64,000 nt of DNA from an uncultured Roseobacter sp. (GTDB lineage Bacteria; Pseudomonadota; Alphaproteobacteria; Rhodobacterales; Rhodobacteraceae): the NCBI RefSeq assembly GCF_947493125.1, contig NZ_CANLQB010000003.1, positions 434,001-498,000 on the forward strand, written 5' to 3'. The notes beneath the pieces were generated by a model, which was not told the DNA's origin, ran no database searches, and saw nothing but the letters and a program-made list of their open reading frames with translations. The position numbers were made by a program, and so were the translations under genes. The stretch's first letter is position 1. Each line of letters starts with the position of its first letter. Shown here piece by piece: positions 18,515 through 26,730 of the stretch.

Positions 18515-19375
18515 ATGCCCGACGCCCCCACCGATGCTCCCGCGGATGCGGAGGTGCGCCGTGCCATCGCGCCCGTGATCTGCTACCCGACCGAGACGCT
18601 GCCCCAGCCTGACATGCCGCTGCTCGCAGTCGCACGCGAGACGCTGACAAAGACCGATGAGGTCACGGTCCCGCCGCGCAAGGCGCGCTGTTTCGAGGTG
18701 CCCGCCGGGCATTTCTTCCGCGTCACCAGCATCGAGGCCCCGCAGGTGGGCGATCTGAATCTGCACAGCGCCGCCGACCCCACCGAGCGCTTCTACTCCG
18801 GCAAGGCCCGCGCGCTGCACGGCACCCACCTGACCACCGGAGACCGCATGTGGTCCTCCTTCCCGCATCTGCGCCCCATGGCGACGATCAGCCATGATAC
18901 GCTCGGCTGGTATGGCATCGACGGGTTCGGCGGGTCGGTGCATGACGTGATCGGCACCCGCTGCGATCCCTACACCCATGCGTTGTTGTCCGGGGGCGGG
19001 CAATACCACCACTGTTGCCATTCGAACCTCACGCGGTCCTTGGCCGCGCATCTGGATATCCCGCGCGCCGAGGCGGAACCGCTGGTACATGACGTGCTGA
19101 ATGTCTTCATGTGCACCGGCTTCACCCGCGACACCGGGCAGTATTTCATGAAAGCCAGCCCCGTCCGCCCGGGCGATTATCTGGAGTTCTTCGCCGAGAT
19201 CGACCTGCTCGGCAATCTTTCTGCCTGTCCCGGTGGCGATTGCGGGTCGGAGCATTCAAGCGATGTGGCGCGCTGTGCCCCGCTGCTGGTCGAGGTTTTC
19301 GCACCGGACCCCGACGCCCTTGCCGGCTGGCGCTCCCCGCCGTCGAACGGGTACGACCGCAGCCACGGCCTCTGA
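18515..19375 (+). CDS. DUF1989 (urea carboxylase-associated) family protein
   Basis: 286 residues from ATG at 18515 with RBS TGAGGAGA; a GTG 15 nt upstream is also open. VPPRKARCFEVPAGHFFRVT, DLNLHSAADPTERFYSGKAR and HHCCHSNL match DUF1989 proteins, which are often encoded beside urea amidolyase or aminomethyltransferase genes. The conserved Cys/His-rich GGQYHHCCH (about 163-171) and CTGFTRDTGQY suggest metal binding. No urea carboxylase genes are in this window, so the role is open. Confidence 0.8.
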   Translation: MPDAPTDAPADAEVRRAIAPVICYPTETLPQPDMPLLAVARETLTKTDEVTVPPRKARCFEVPAGHFFRVTSIEAPQVGDLNLHSAADPTERFYSGKARALHGTHLTTGDRMWSSFPHLRPMATISHDTLGWYGIDGFGGSVHDVIGTRCDPYTHALLSGGGQYHHCCHSNLTRSLAAHLDIPRAEAEPLVHDVLNVFMCTGFTRDTGQYFMKASPVRPGDYLEFFAEIDLLGNLSACPGGDCGSEHSSDVARCAPLLVEVFAPDPDALAGWRSPPSNGYDRSHGL

Positions 19376-19380
19376 CTTCA

Positions 19381-19397
19381 TTCTTCCCAAATACTCA
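19381..19397. repeat. TTCCCAAATACTC element, copy 1
   Basis: TTCTTCCCAAATACTC just past the DUF1989 stop resembles, apart from one A, the reverse complement of 34431-34460 (TTCCCAAAATACTC). Short intergenic words of this kind are scattered through roseobacter genomes in my recollection; nature unknown. Confidence 0.4.
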
Positions 19398-19425
19398 TCG
19401 TCCCAAGGCGTTCCACCGATCATCG

Positions 19426-19470
19426 CACCGACGCAATACCGACACGATACCGACGTAATACCGACATGGC
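19426..19470. repeat. ATACCGAC tandem array, copy 1
   Basis: Four degenerate units of about 11-12 bp with the core (A)TACCGAC separated by CGTAA/ACG-type spacers, in the convergent gap between the DUF1989 gene and deoD. The reverse complement of a very similar array lies at 39373-39426. A T8 run follows at 19472-19479, so this end may also serve transcript termination. Confidence 0.8.
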
Positions 19471-19546
19471 ATTTTTTTTGGTTTCAATAAGTTAAGCAGG
19501 AATGGCCGAAAGGCGGCCGTCGCGGCACCGCGCGCAGGCCTAACGA

Positions 19547-20251
19547 TCAGGTAAAGGCCGCCTCCAGCGCGATCTCGACCATATCGCCGAAGCTGCGTTC
19601 GCGGTCTTCAGCGGGCAGGGCTTCTCCGGTTTGAAGATGATCCGAAACCGTAAGCACGGCGAGCGCCCGACAGCCGTATCGCGCCGCGACCGTGTAAAGT
19701 TCCGCCGCTTCCATTTCGACGGCCAGGACACCATGGCGCGTCATTTCCTGATCGAGATGCGGATGCTCGGAATAAAACACATCCGAGGAATAGATGCCGC
19801 CGATATGGGTTGCGACCTCGCGGTGCGCCGCCGCCTGTGCCGCTGCGTTCAACAACGCGTAATTCGCGCATGGAGCGAAGTTCAGCGTCTGGAAGATATG
19901 GGTGGAGGGCGTCGAAATCGTGCTCGCGGTCATGGCAAGAATGACATCGCGAATTGCAACGTTTTCCTGCATGGCGCCGCAGGACCCAATTCGGATCAGG
20001 GTCTTGGCCCCATAGTCGCGGATCAGTTCATTGGCGTAAATCGACAGAGACGGCATTCCCATGCCAGAGCCCTGGATGCTGACGCGATGACCTTTCCAGG
20101 TGCCGGTGAATCCCAGCATCCCACGCACTTCATTGATGCAAACCGCGTCCTGCAAAAACGTCTCCGCCGCCCATTTTGCGCGATAGGGATCGCCGGGCAT
20201 CAGCACGGTTTCCGCGATGTCGCCGGGCTTGGCTCCGATATGCGTGGTCAT
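19547..20251 (-). CDS. deoD: Purine nucleoside phosphorylase, DeoD type
   Basis: 234 residues, the usual hexameric-type length. [10 protein letters not shown] (phosphate-binding Gly/Asp/Arg, residues 18-27), [25 protein letters not shown] (about 87-95) and [13 protein letters not shown] (purine and ribose site Glu) with [10 protein letters not shown] (catalytic Asp near 204). Cleaves purine (deoxy)nucleosides with phosphate. The BMP-type nucleoside importer at 32-37 kb could supply its substrates, though the two loci are not adjacent. Convergent with the DUF1989 gene. Confidence 0.96.
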   Translation of the reverse strand: MTTHIGAKPGDIAETVLMPGDPYRAKWAAETFLQDAVCINEVRGMLGFTGTWKGHRVSIQGSGMGMPSLSIYANELIRDYGAKTLIRIGSCGAMQENVAIRDVILAMTASTISTPSTHIFQTLNFAPCANYALLNAAAQAAAHREVATHIGGIYSSDVFYSEHPHLDQEMTRHGVLAVEMEAAELYTVAARYGCRALAVLTVSDHLQTGEALPAEDRERSFGDMVEIALEAAFT

Positions 20252-20313
20252 TGGGCTATCCTTCCTGTCGCCGCAGCAAATTTATTTGACATTGGATCAT
20301 GGCTAATCACACC

Positions 20314-20342
20314 AAAAACCGGAGCGTTGCACGCACCGGTTT
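20314..20342 (-). terminator. Terminator of the H-NS-like gene
   Basis: On the minus strand AAACCGGTGCG, loop TGCAA, CGCTCCGGTTTTT: an 11-bp stem with one mismatch followed by a run of five T. It lies about 34 bp after the H-NS-like stop and before deoD. Confidence 0.75.
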
Positions 20343-20375
20343 CCTCACCTTTTCGACCCCAATAAGGGTCGGTGT

Positions 20376-20711
20376 TCAGATCGCCATGGATTTGGGGTCT
20401 TTCCCCGCGTCCACCGCCTCCTTGAACCATTTGGGCTGACGGCCTTTTCCCGTCCAGGTCTGTGCGGGGTTGGCCGGATTCGCATATTTGGGGACGCCAA
20501 TCGGCTTTGGCGCCTTCCTTTTGCTCGACCGTTTTGCCGGTTGAGTGCCCGCCAATTCAGACAGCGAATATCCGAATTTCTGCGCAGCCTGCTCGGCGGC
20601 CTTGCGCGCGTCGCGCAACTCTTTGTTGCGCAGAGTTTGCAGCGCTTTCTCCACGTCTTTCTGCAGCTTTTCCAACTGCTTCTTCGTCATAGACTTCAGA
20701 TTTTGGGACAT
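20376..20711 (-). CDS. H-NS family (HvrA/Spb-type) nucleoid-associated protein
   Basis: 111 residues. An N-terminal coiled-coil oligomerisation region rich in Lys, Glu, Leu (SMTKKQLEKLQKDVEKALQ), a linker with basic SSKRKAPKP, and the C-terminal H-NS DNA-binding motif TWTGKGRQPKWF (about residues 85-96). Proteins of this type silence AT-rich DNA; in Rhodobacter the HvrA member modulates photosynthesis genes in response to light. Whether this copy has that role is unknown. Own terminator downstream; divergence from ecm is absent, since ecm lies upstream on the same strand. Confidence 0.9.
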   Translation of the reverse strand: MSQNLKSMTKKQLEKLQKDVEKALQTLRNKELRDARKAAEQAAQKFGYSLSELAGTQPAKRSSKRKAPKPIGVPKYANPANPAQTWTGKGRQPKWFKEAVDAGKDPKSMAI

Positions 20712-20811
20712 TCTGCTTTCTCATTGGAATTGAATGCCGCCGTCCATAGATGAATTGCCACCAAAAGCAAAGGTGACAATTTGTGTCTACTCGGTTTCAG
20801 CGAGTTTTGGT

Positions 20812-22779
20812 CTATTCCGCGGCCACGGCCTGTGGGTCTGCCAGGGTGATGATGTCCATCATGATGGTATTCAATTCGAAGTCTTTTGGCGTATAGACCC
20901 GCGCCACACCCATGGCACGCAATCGCTCCGCGTCGTCGTCCGGAATAATACCGCCGACGATAACCGGAATATGACCCAGTCCTGTCTCGCGCATTTGCGC
21001 CATCAAGTCTTCGACCAATGGAATATGACTGCCGGAGAGGATCGAAAGACCAACAACGTGGGCAGCGTCCTCTTGGGCGGCTGCAACAATTTCCGACGGT
21101 GTCAGGCGAATGCCCTCATAGGCAATTTCCATTCCGCAATCGCGGGCCCGGACGGAAATTTGTTCGGCGCCATTGGAATGGCCATCGAGGCCTGGTTTGC
21201 CAACCAGGAATTTCAGACGCCGGCCCAATTTGTCGCTGACAGCATCGACCGCATTGCGCAATTCATCCAAACCTTCGGTCTTGTTCGAGCGGGAGCCGGA
21301 CACACCGGTCGGCCCACGGTATTCGCCGTGCACCTGACGCATCTGGGCCGCCCACTCACCGGTGGTCACCCCGGCCTTGGCCGCAGCAATGGAGGGCTGC
21401 ATGACGTTGCGGCCCTCTGCAGCAGCCGCGCGCAGATCGGAAAGGGCCCGCGTCACGGCGGCCTCGTTTCGTTCCGCACGCCAGGCCTCAAGGCGTGCGA
21501 TCTGGTCCGCCTCCACAGCCGGATCGACCACCATGATGCCGCCGTCGCCGGTCATCAGCGGCGATGGCTCGCCCTGCTGCCATTTGTTCACGCCAACCAC
21601 GACGGTCTCACCCGCTTCAATTCGGCCCAACCGATCTGAATTGCTGTCGACCAGCCGCGCTTTCATATAGTCTATCGCCTCAATAGCACCGCCCATCCCG
21701 TCGAGGTTTGCCAATTCGTGGCGCGCGCCCTCTTTCAGGGCCTCGACCTTTGCATCGACCGCTGGGTTGCCGTCAAAAAGGTCGTCAAATTCCAAAAGAT
21801 CAGTTTCGTAGGCCATGATTTGCTGCATCCGCATGGACCACTGCTGGTCCCACGGGCGAGGCAGGCCGAGTGCTTCGTTCCACGCGGGCAGCTGCACGGC
21901 CCGAGCGCGGGCTCTTTTGGAGAGCGTCACCGCCAGCATCTCGATCAGGATGCGGTAGACGTTGTTCTCGGGCTGTTGCTCGGTCAGGCCGAGCGAGTTC
22001 ACCTGCACCCCATAGCGGAAGCGGCGGAACTTCGGATCTTCGACTCCGTAGCGCTCGGCGCAGATTTCATCCCAGAGATCGACGAAGGCGCGCATCTTGC
22101 ACATCTCGGTCACGAACCGGATGCCTGCGTTCACGAAGAAGGAAATGCGCCCGACCAAGACCGGGAAATCTTCCGCAGGAACACGCGGCTTCAGCGCATC
22201 CAGAACCGCCGTCGCCGTGGCCAGCGCAAAGGCCAGCTCTTGCTCCGGCGTCGCGCCCGCCTCCTGCAGGTGGTAGGAACAGACGTTCATCGGGTTCCAT
22301 TTGGGCACGCTGGTATAGCAATACTCGGCCACATCCGCGATCATTTTCAAGCTGGGCGCAGGCGGGCAGATATAGGTGCCACGGCTCAGGTACTCCTTGA
22401 TCAGATCGTTCTGCACCGTGCCCTGCAGCTTTGAGACATCGGCGCCCTGTTCCTCGGCCACGGCGATATAGAGCGCAAGCAGCCAGGGCGCCGTCGCATT
22501 GATCGTCATCGAGGTGTTCATCTGTTCCAGCGGGATCTGGTCGAAGAGCGCGCGCATGTCGCCCAGATGGCTGACCGGCACGCCGACCTTGCCCACCTCA
22601 CCGCGTGCCAGCACGTGATCGCTGTCATACCCCGTCTGCGTCGGCAGGTCGAAGGCCACGGACAGGCCCGTCTGACCTTTGGCGAGGTTCCCGCGGTAAA
22701 GTGCGTTCGAGGCCTTGGCCGTCGAATGCCCGGCGTAGGTGCGGATCAACCAGGGGCGGTCTTTCTTGACGTCGGACAT
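20812..22779 (-). CDS. ecm: Ethylmalonyl-CoA mutase (adenosylcobalamin-dependent)
   Basis: 655 residues, matching Rhodobacter Ecm and shorter than heterodimeric methylmalonyl-CoA mutase subunits of about 710. The N-terminal catalytic TIM barrel includes GLSVAFDLPTQTGYDSDH and SMTINATAPWLL; the C-terminal cobalamin domain starts near residue 525 with GKPGLDGHSNGAEQI, holding the DxHxxG B12-ligand motif, and has LSILSGSH and VIVGGIIP. It converts ethylmalonyl-CoA to methylsuccinyl-CoA in the EMC pathway. GxxxxxxGHxx length and context with ccr 2.2 kb away make Ecm preferable to methylmalonyl-CoA mutase. Confidence 0.93.
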   Translation of the reverse strand: MSDVKKDRPWLIRTYAGHSTAKASNALYRGNLAKGQTGLSVAFDLPTQTGYDSDHVLARGEVGKVGVPVSHLGDMRALFDQIPLEQMNTSMTINATAPWLLALYIAVAEEQGADVSKLQGTVQNDLIKEYLSRGTYICPPAPSLKMIADVAEYCYTSVPKWNPMNVCSYHLQEAGATPEQELAFALATATAVLDALKPRVPAEDFPVLVGRISFFVNAGIRFVTEMCKMRAFVDLWDEICAERYGVEDPKFRRFRYGVQVNSLGLTEQQPENNVYRILIEMLAVTLSKRARARAVQLPAWNEALGLPRPWDQQWSMRMQQIMAYETDLLEFDDLFDGNPAVDAKVEALKEGARHELANLDGMGGAIEAIDYMKARLVDSNSDRLGRIEAGETVVVGVNKWQQGEPSPLMTGDGGIMVVDPAVEADQIARLEAWRAERNEAAVTRALSDLRAAAAEGRNVMQPSIAAAKAGVTTGEWAAQMRQVHGEYRGPTGVSGSRSNKTEGLDELRNAVDAVSDKLGRRLKFLVGKPGLDGHSNGAEQISVRARDCGMEIAYEGIRLTPSEIVAAAQEDAAHVVGLSILSGSHIPLVEDLMAQMRETGLGHIPVIVGGIIPDDDAERLRAMGVARVYTPKDFELNTIMMDIITLADPQAVAAE

Positions 22780-22863
22780 GGGGACCTCGTGAATCGTTCA
22801 AAGCAATTTTATTACGTTAAGAGGTAGATATCTGGAATATTATGGCTTTGTCAATTCGCTGCG

Positions 22864-22872
22864 TTGCGGCAA
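22864..22872. promoter_or_regulatory. TTGCGGCAA element upstream of ecm
   Basis: A near-palindrome (TTGC-G-GCAA) 85-93 bp before the ecm start codon. Comparable elements occur 81-96 bp before ccr and 82-89 bp before mcl2. It lies between the ecm promoter region and the end of the acetyltransferase pseudogene. Confidence 0.4.
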
Positions 22873-22895
22873 TCCGATCTATTCGTCCGGGCATG

Positions 22896-23454
22896 TCAGA
22901 GCATCTGCGTCACGGATTGAAGGCGAAAAGTGATCTTTGAGATTCCGGTGTGCTCGGCGCTGGAGGAGATGAAGCCTTACCGCTCATGGAGCGCTCTGGC
23001 CCGCGGACCTGCGTCAATCACATCAAGCCGCAATACTCGCTTGCCGCGTTGCGCGGCCTCGACCTTGATGGCCTCGCGCAGCGCGCTGCCGAGACCCAAG
23101 CCGCGCGCCTCTTCTGACATGCAGATGCCGTCCCTCAGCGACAGGTCTGGGGCCACGTCCCTCTCAATCTTCGACAGCAATGGCCGGCGCCACAGCCCGC
23201 CGACCCATCCATAGGCCCTCTGCAGATCTGGCAGATCGCGCCCCAATCATCGCGCCACCTTCTGTCTTGAAGCTGGCAACGTCACGAAGCCGCCCACTTC
23301 TGTCACGAGCAACCGGGGCGCACGTCGGGTCAAGGAGTGCTTCAAGAAACCGCGCAGCGCGCCTAGGCACCCAGTTTTTGACCAAGGCCCGCCAGTAGAG
23401 TGCAGCGACAGCGGAACCGCTCGGCGGCCACAAACCTGGTGGATATGCGGGCAT
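22896..23454 (-). pseudogene. Decayed GNAT acetyltransferase
   Basis: Two frames together spell a GNAT protein. The upstream frame (minus, from about 23454) gives AVAALYWRALVKNWVPRRAA and VARDRSGRLRDVASFKTEGG; the downstream frame (from about 23245) gives DLQRAYGWVGGLWRRPLL, EEARGLGLGSALREAI (the acetyl-CoA-binding Q/RxxGxG/A motif) and VLRLDVIDAGPRARALHER, then a TAA at 22977-22979, after which the same frame continues GFISSSAEHTGISKITF and ends at 22896-22898. So there is a frameshift near 23237-23245, in or next to a GGGG run, and a nonsense codon replacing what is usually a residue between ER and GF. No good start codon remains. Two independent lesions argue for true decay rather than one sequencing error. 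Confidence 0.8.
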
Positions 23455-23503
23455 TCATGGATTTGATATTGTCCTTGGTCCCGGCTCCTGCAAGGGTCGG
23501 CCC

Positions 23504-24871
23504 ATGACGCAAGTCGTTGAAATACCGCTGTGGCTCTTTGTGCTGATCGTGCTCTTTGCCGCCGTCACCTTTGCGTCGCACTTCCTCTTTCCGTCGGTCC
23601 GCTGGTTCTTTCGGCGCCGGCTGGAGCGCGCGGTCAGGCGGCTCAATGAACGGCTGACCCGGCCCATCGAACCGTTCAAGCTGGCTCGGCGCTACGATAT
23701 GATCCAGAGGCTGATCTATGATCCGGAGGTCAGCCGGGAAATCGCAAACCACGCCCGTTCCAACAATGTGCCCGAGAATGTGGCGTTTGAACGCGCCCGT
23801 GCCTATGCCCGCGAGATCGTGCCGAGTTTCAGTGCCTTCACCTATTTCGGTCTCGGGACGCGGATGGCGCGTCTGTTGGTGCGCTCGGTCTATTCGGTCT
23901 GGACCGGGCCCCGCAACAATGAGGTGATCCAGTCGATCCCGAAGGATGCGACCGTGGTGTTTATCATGAATCACCGCTCAAATATGGACTATGTGCTGAT
24001 GACCTATCTGGCGGCGCAGACCTCTGCGCTGTCTTACGCGGTGGGGGAATGGGCACGGGTCTGGCCGCTCAGCCGGTTGATCCGAATGATGGGCGCCTAT
24101 TTCATCCGTCGCAAGTCTCGGGGCGGTCTCTACCGCAAGGTCCTGGCCCGCTATGTGCAGATGGCGATTGCCGGCGGCGTGGCGCAGGGGATTTTCCCCG
24201 AAGGAGGGCTCAGTCTCAACGGGCGCCTCATGCCACCGCGCCTCGGGCTGCTCACCTATGTGCGCGAGGGGTATGATCCGGAGGCGCGGGATGTCGTCTT
24301 CGTTCCGGTTGCGATCAACTATGATCGGGTGCTGGAAGACAGGGTGCTGATCGCCGCGGGACAGCGGGGAGACAGGCGCTTTGGCGCGCGGATTTCCGTG
24401 GTGGTGAAGTTCATCCTCGGCAAGTTCTGGCAGGGCTTGCGGGGGCGCGTGACCCGCTTTGGGATGGCGGCCATGGCCTTTGGCGAGCCGCTGTCGCTGC
24501 GGGAGTTCGGCGCAGACCGCCCTGTGGAAGAGCTGGCAGACACTCTTATGCACCGGATCGCCGATGCGATGCCGGTGCTTGTTGTTCCGGTCGTCTGCCA
24601 CCTGCTGCGCGACCGGGCTCTCCCGGTCTCCGAGGCTGCGTTGACCGAAGCCGTGCGCGACCTCACCGGGCCCCTCTCGGACACCATGCCGTCGGCGGAT
24701 CTGGAGACGGTGTCGGAGACCGTGTGCGACGCGCTGGTCCAGTTGGACAAACATGGTGTGGTCGAAAAGACCTCTGAGGGTTGGCGGGTCCGCCCGGATC
24801 AGGAGGCGGTGATTGACTACTACGCCAATTCCATCGCGCATCGCTTTGGCAGCAGTGCATCCGCGGCATAA
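23504..24871 (+). CDS. PlsB-like glycerol-phosphate acyltransferase
   Basis: 455 residues. An N-terminal membrane helix (PLWLFVLIVLFAAVTFAS), then the acyltransferase domain with NHRSNMDYVL (156-165; NHxxxxD catalytic motif), and GIFPEGGLSLNG (about 223-234; the FPEG(G/T)-S/R substrate motif). PVAINYDRVLED follows as the fourth conserved block, as in PlsB. It is much shorter than E. coli PlsB (about 807) as is usual in alphaproteobacteria. Predicted to acylate glycerol-3-phosphate at the inner membrane. Lies 146 bp upstream of ccr in the same direction. Confidence 0.85.
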   Translation: MTQVVEIPLWLFVLIVLFAAVTFASHFLFPSVRWFFRRRLERAVRRLNERLTRPIEPFKLARRYDMIQRLIYDPEVSREIANHARSNNVPENVAFERARAYAREIVPSFSAFTYFGLGTRMARLLVRSVYSVWTGPRNNEVIQSIPKDATVVFIMNHRSNMDYVLMTYLAAQTSALSYAVGEWARVWPLSRLIRMMGAYFIRRKSRGGLYRKVLARYVQMAIAGGVAQGIFPEGGLSLNGRLMPPRLGLLTYVREGYDPEARDVVFVPVAINYDRVLEDRVLIAAGQRGDRRFGARISVVVKFILGKFWQGLRGRVTRFGMAAMAFGEPLSLREFGADRPVEELADTLMHRIADAMPVLVVPVVCHLLRDRALPVSEAALTEAVRDLTGPLSDTMPSADLETVSETVCDALVQLDKHGVVEKTSEGWRVRPDQEAVIDYYANSIAHRFGSSASAA

Positions 24872-24920
24872 ATTTCTGCGCTCGCGAAGTCATAAAATTA
24901 CAAAAATGCCGCTCTAGATG

Positions 24921-24936
24921 TTGCAATGTTGCGCAA
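24921..24936. promoter_or_regulatory. TTGCAA-TG-TTGCGCAA element upstream of ccr
   Basis: TTGCAA (24921-24926) and the palindrome TTGCGCAA (24929-24936), 81-96 bp before the ccr start. The resemblance to the TTGC-containing elements before ecm and mcl2, and to TTTGCAAA-type sites of RamB/ScfR short-chain acyl-CoA regulators, makes it a candidate binding site. Confidence 0.45.
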
Positions 24937-25016
24937 CTCTGCATATCCAAGCTCCAGACGCCGCGATTCTGCATCGCGGCATGGTTGATTGGTATGTCGT
25001 TCAGCAGGAGGCTCAC

Positions 25017-26297
25017 ATGGCACTGGACACAAGCATCGCGCACTATGAGGCGCCAGAGAAAGACCTCTATGAAATGGGAGAAATGCCTCCCATGGGCTAT
25101 GTGCCCAAGCAGATGTATGCTTGGGCGATCCGCCGCGAACGGCATGGCGACCCGGATACGGCGATGGTTCAGGAAGTGGTGGAGGTGCCGGAACTCGACA
25201 GCCAGGATGTGCTGGTGCTCGTTATGGCGGCAGGTGTGAACTACAACGGCGTCTGGGCGGCACTTGGCGTTCCGATCAGCCCATTTGACGGGCACAAGCA
25301 GCCCTATCATATCGCGGGCTCCGATGCCTCCGGTATCGTCTGGGCGGTGGGTGACAAGGTCACGCGTTGGAAAGTGGGCGATGAGGTGGTCATCCATTGC
25401 AACCAGGACGATGGTGACGACGAGCATTGCAATGGCGGCGATCCGATGTACTCACCCACTCAGAGGATCTGGGGTTATGAGACGCCCGATGGGTCCTTCG
25501 GCCAATTCACCCGCGTGCAAAGTCAGCAACTGATGCCACGCCCCAAGCACCTGACCTGGGAAGAGGCGGCCTGCTACACGCTGACGCTGGCAACCGCTTA
25601 CCGGATGTTGTTCGGCCATGAGCCCCATGACCTCAAGCCCGGTCAGAACGTCCTGGTCTGGGGTGCCTCGGGTGGACTTGGGTCTTATGCGATCCAGCTC
25701 ATCAATACGGCCGGGGCCAACGCGATTGGTGTGATCTCGGATGAGAGCAAACGCCAGTTCGTCATAGATCTGGGGGCGAAGGGCGTGCTGAACCGCAAGG
25801 ATTATAACTGTTGGGGTCAACTGCCGACGGTGAACACACCCGAATACGGCGAGTGGTTCAAGGAGGCCCGCAAGTTCGGCAAGGCCATCTGGGATATCAC
25901 GGGCAAAGGCGTGAATGTCGATATGGTCTTCGAGCACCCGGGCGAGGCGACCTTTCCGGTTTCGACCTTCGTGGTGAAGAAGGGCGGCATGGTGGTGATC
26001 TGCGCTGGCACTACCGGATTCAACCTGACATTCGACGTCCGTTACATGTGGATGCACCAGAAGCGCCTGCAGGGCAGCCACTTCGCGCATCTTGCCCAAG
26101 CCTCCGCGGCGAACAAGCTGATGCTGGAACGGCGGCTTGATCCCTGCATGTCCGAGGTTTTCTCATGGGCCGACCTGCCGCAGGCGCACATGAAGATGAT
26201 GCGCAACGAGCACAAGCCCGGCAATATGTCGGTGCTGGTACAGGCGCCGACGACCGGGCTGCGCACCTTCGAGGACGCGCTTGAGGCTGGCCGTTAA
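25017..26297 (+). CDS. ccr: Crotonyl-CoA carboxylase/reductase
   Basis: 426 residues from the ATG at 25017, chosen over an upstream in-frame ATG (24918) because CAGGAGG lies 7 nt before it and the N-terminus then reads ALDTSIAHYEAPEKDLYEMG as in the family. Medium-chain dehydrogenase fold: VMAAGVNYNGVWAALG, HIAGSDASGIVWAVG, and NADPH motif VWGASGGLGSYA (about 210-221). Reductively carboxylates crotonyl-CoA to ethylmalonyl-CoA, the key EMC step. A terminator follows at 26326-26363. Located between the plsB-like gene and the quorum-sensing genes. Confidence 0.97.
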   Translation: MALDTSIAHYEAPEKDLYEMGEMPPMGYVPKQMYAWAIRRERHGDPDTAMVQEVVEVPELDSQDVLVLVMAAGVNYNGVWAALGVPISPFDGHKQPYHIAGSDASGIVWAVGDKVTRWKVGDEVVIHCNQDDGDDEHCNGGDPMYSPTQRIWGYETPDGSFGQFTRVQSQQLMPRPKHLTWEEAACYTLTLATAYRMLFGHEPHDLKPGQNVLVWGASGGLGSYAIQLINTAGANAIGVISDESKRQFVIDLGAKGVLNRKDYNCWGQLPTVNTPEYGEWFKEARKFGKAIWDITGKGVNVDMVFEHPGEATFPVSTFVVKKGGMVVICAGTTGFNLTFDVRYMWMHQKRLQGSHFAHLAQASAANKLMLERRLDPCMSEVFSWADLPQAHMKMMRNEHKPGNMSVLVQAPTTGLRTFEDALEAGR

Positions 26298-26325
26298 CCG
26301 CCGATCAGACCATTTACACAAGACG

Positions 26326-26363
26326 AACGCTCGCGAATCACGTAAGTATTACGCGAGCGTTTC
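26326..26363 (+). terminator. Terminator-like hairpin after ccr
   Basis: AACGCTCGCG (26326-26335) pairs perfectly with CGCGAGCGTT (26352-26361), followed by TTCCC rather than a long T-tract. A 16-nt loop. Located 29 bp after the ccr stop. Confidence 0.65.
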
Positions 26364-26412
26364 CCGTTATGGTTGTGACGCTCTTTAGTATCAACAACTT
26401 ACAATTTTGGGT

Positions 26413-26430
26413 CTCCCTATTTCTGGGGAG
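26413..26430. promoter_or_regulatory. Inverted repeat CTCCC-N8-GGGAG upstream of luxR
   Basis: An 18-bp interrupted palindrome (CTCCC, 8 nt, GGGAG) about 85 bp before the small ORF that precedes luxR. The size suits a LuxR-type operator but the sequence is not a match to a classical lux box, so this is only a candidate. Confidence 0.3.
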
Positions 26431-26514
26431 TACAAACCCGCGAATTTTCAGCAGCCGTTCATACATGTTAGAGTTGTGTTAATCTTTCATTAACCTTTAA
26501 GGGGCGAGTCTGCT

Positions 26515-26730
26515 ATGCGAAGTGATTGGATTTTGGACGTTCTCACGGACTTGAAGACTTTTGCGACTGCAAACGACTTGCCGGTGCTGGCCGAGCAGTT
26601 GGATGATACCGCAATTGTTGCTCTTGCCGAGATCGCCGCCCTTCACGAGAGGACGCAGGGCACGGCACATGGTAGCGAACACGATGGTGGAGGAGGTTTT
26701 GGCGGAGCTGGAGCAGGCGGACACGCTTGA
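26515..26730 (+). CDS. Small protein encoded immediately upstream of luxR
   Basis: 71 residues. RSDWILDVLTDLKTFATAND and LPVLAEQLDDTAIVALAEIA form an acidic helical core that I recognise as a recurring small ORF before luxR genes of Rhodobacterales; the Gly-rich C-terminal 20 residues come from the region where the frame overlaps luxR by 62 nt. ATG at 26515 sits after an AAGGGGCG RBS. Function unknown. The overlap suggests its translation is coupled to that of luxR. Confidence 0.6.
   Translation: MRSDWILDVLTDLKTFATANDLPVLAEQLDDTAIVALAEIAALHERTQGTAHGSEHDGGGGFGGAGAGGHA

Noticed and set aside
24918-25016. Longer ccr start at 24918
   Set aside because: The ATG at 25017 has a strong GGAGG and the typical family N-terminus; the extension overlaps the candidate regulatory site.
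26561-26668. N-terminal extension of luxR
   Set aside because: In-frame but overlapping the small ORF and lacking LuxR similarity; ATG at 26669 gives the usual length of 239.
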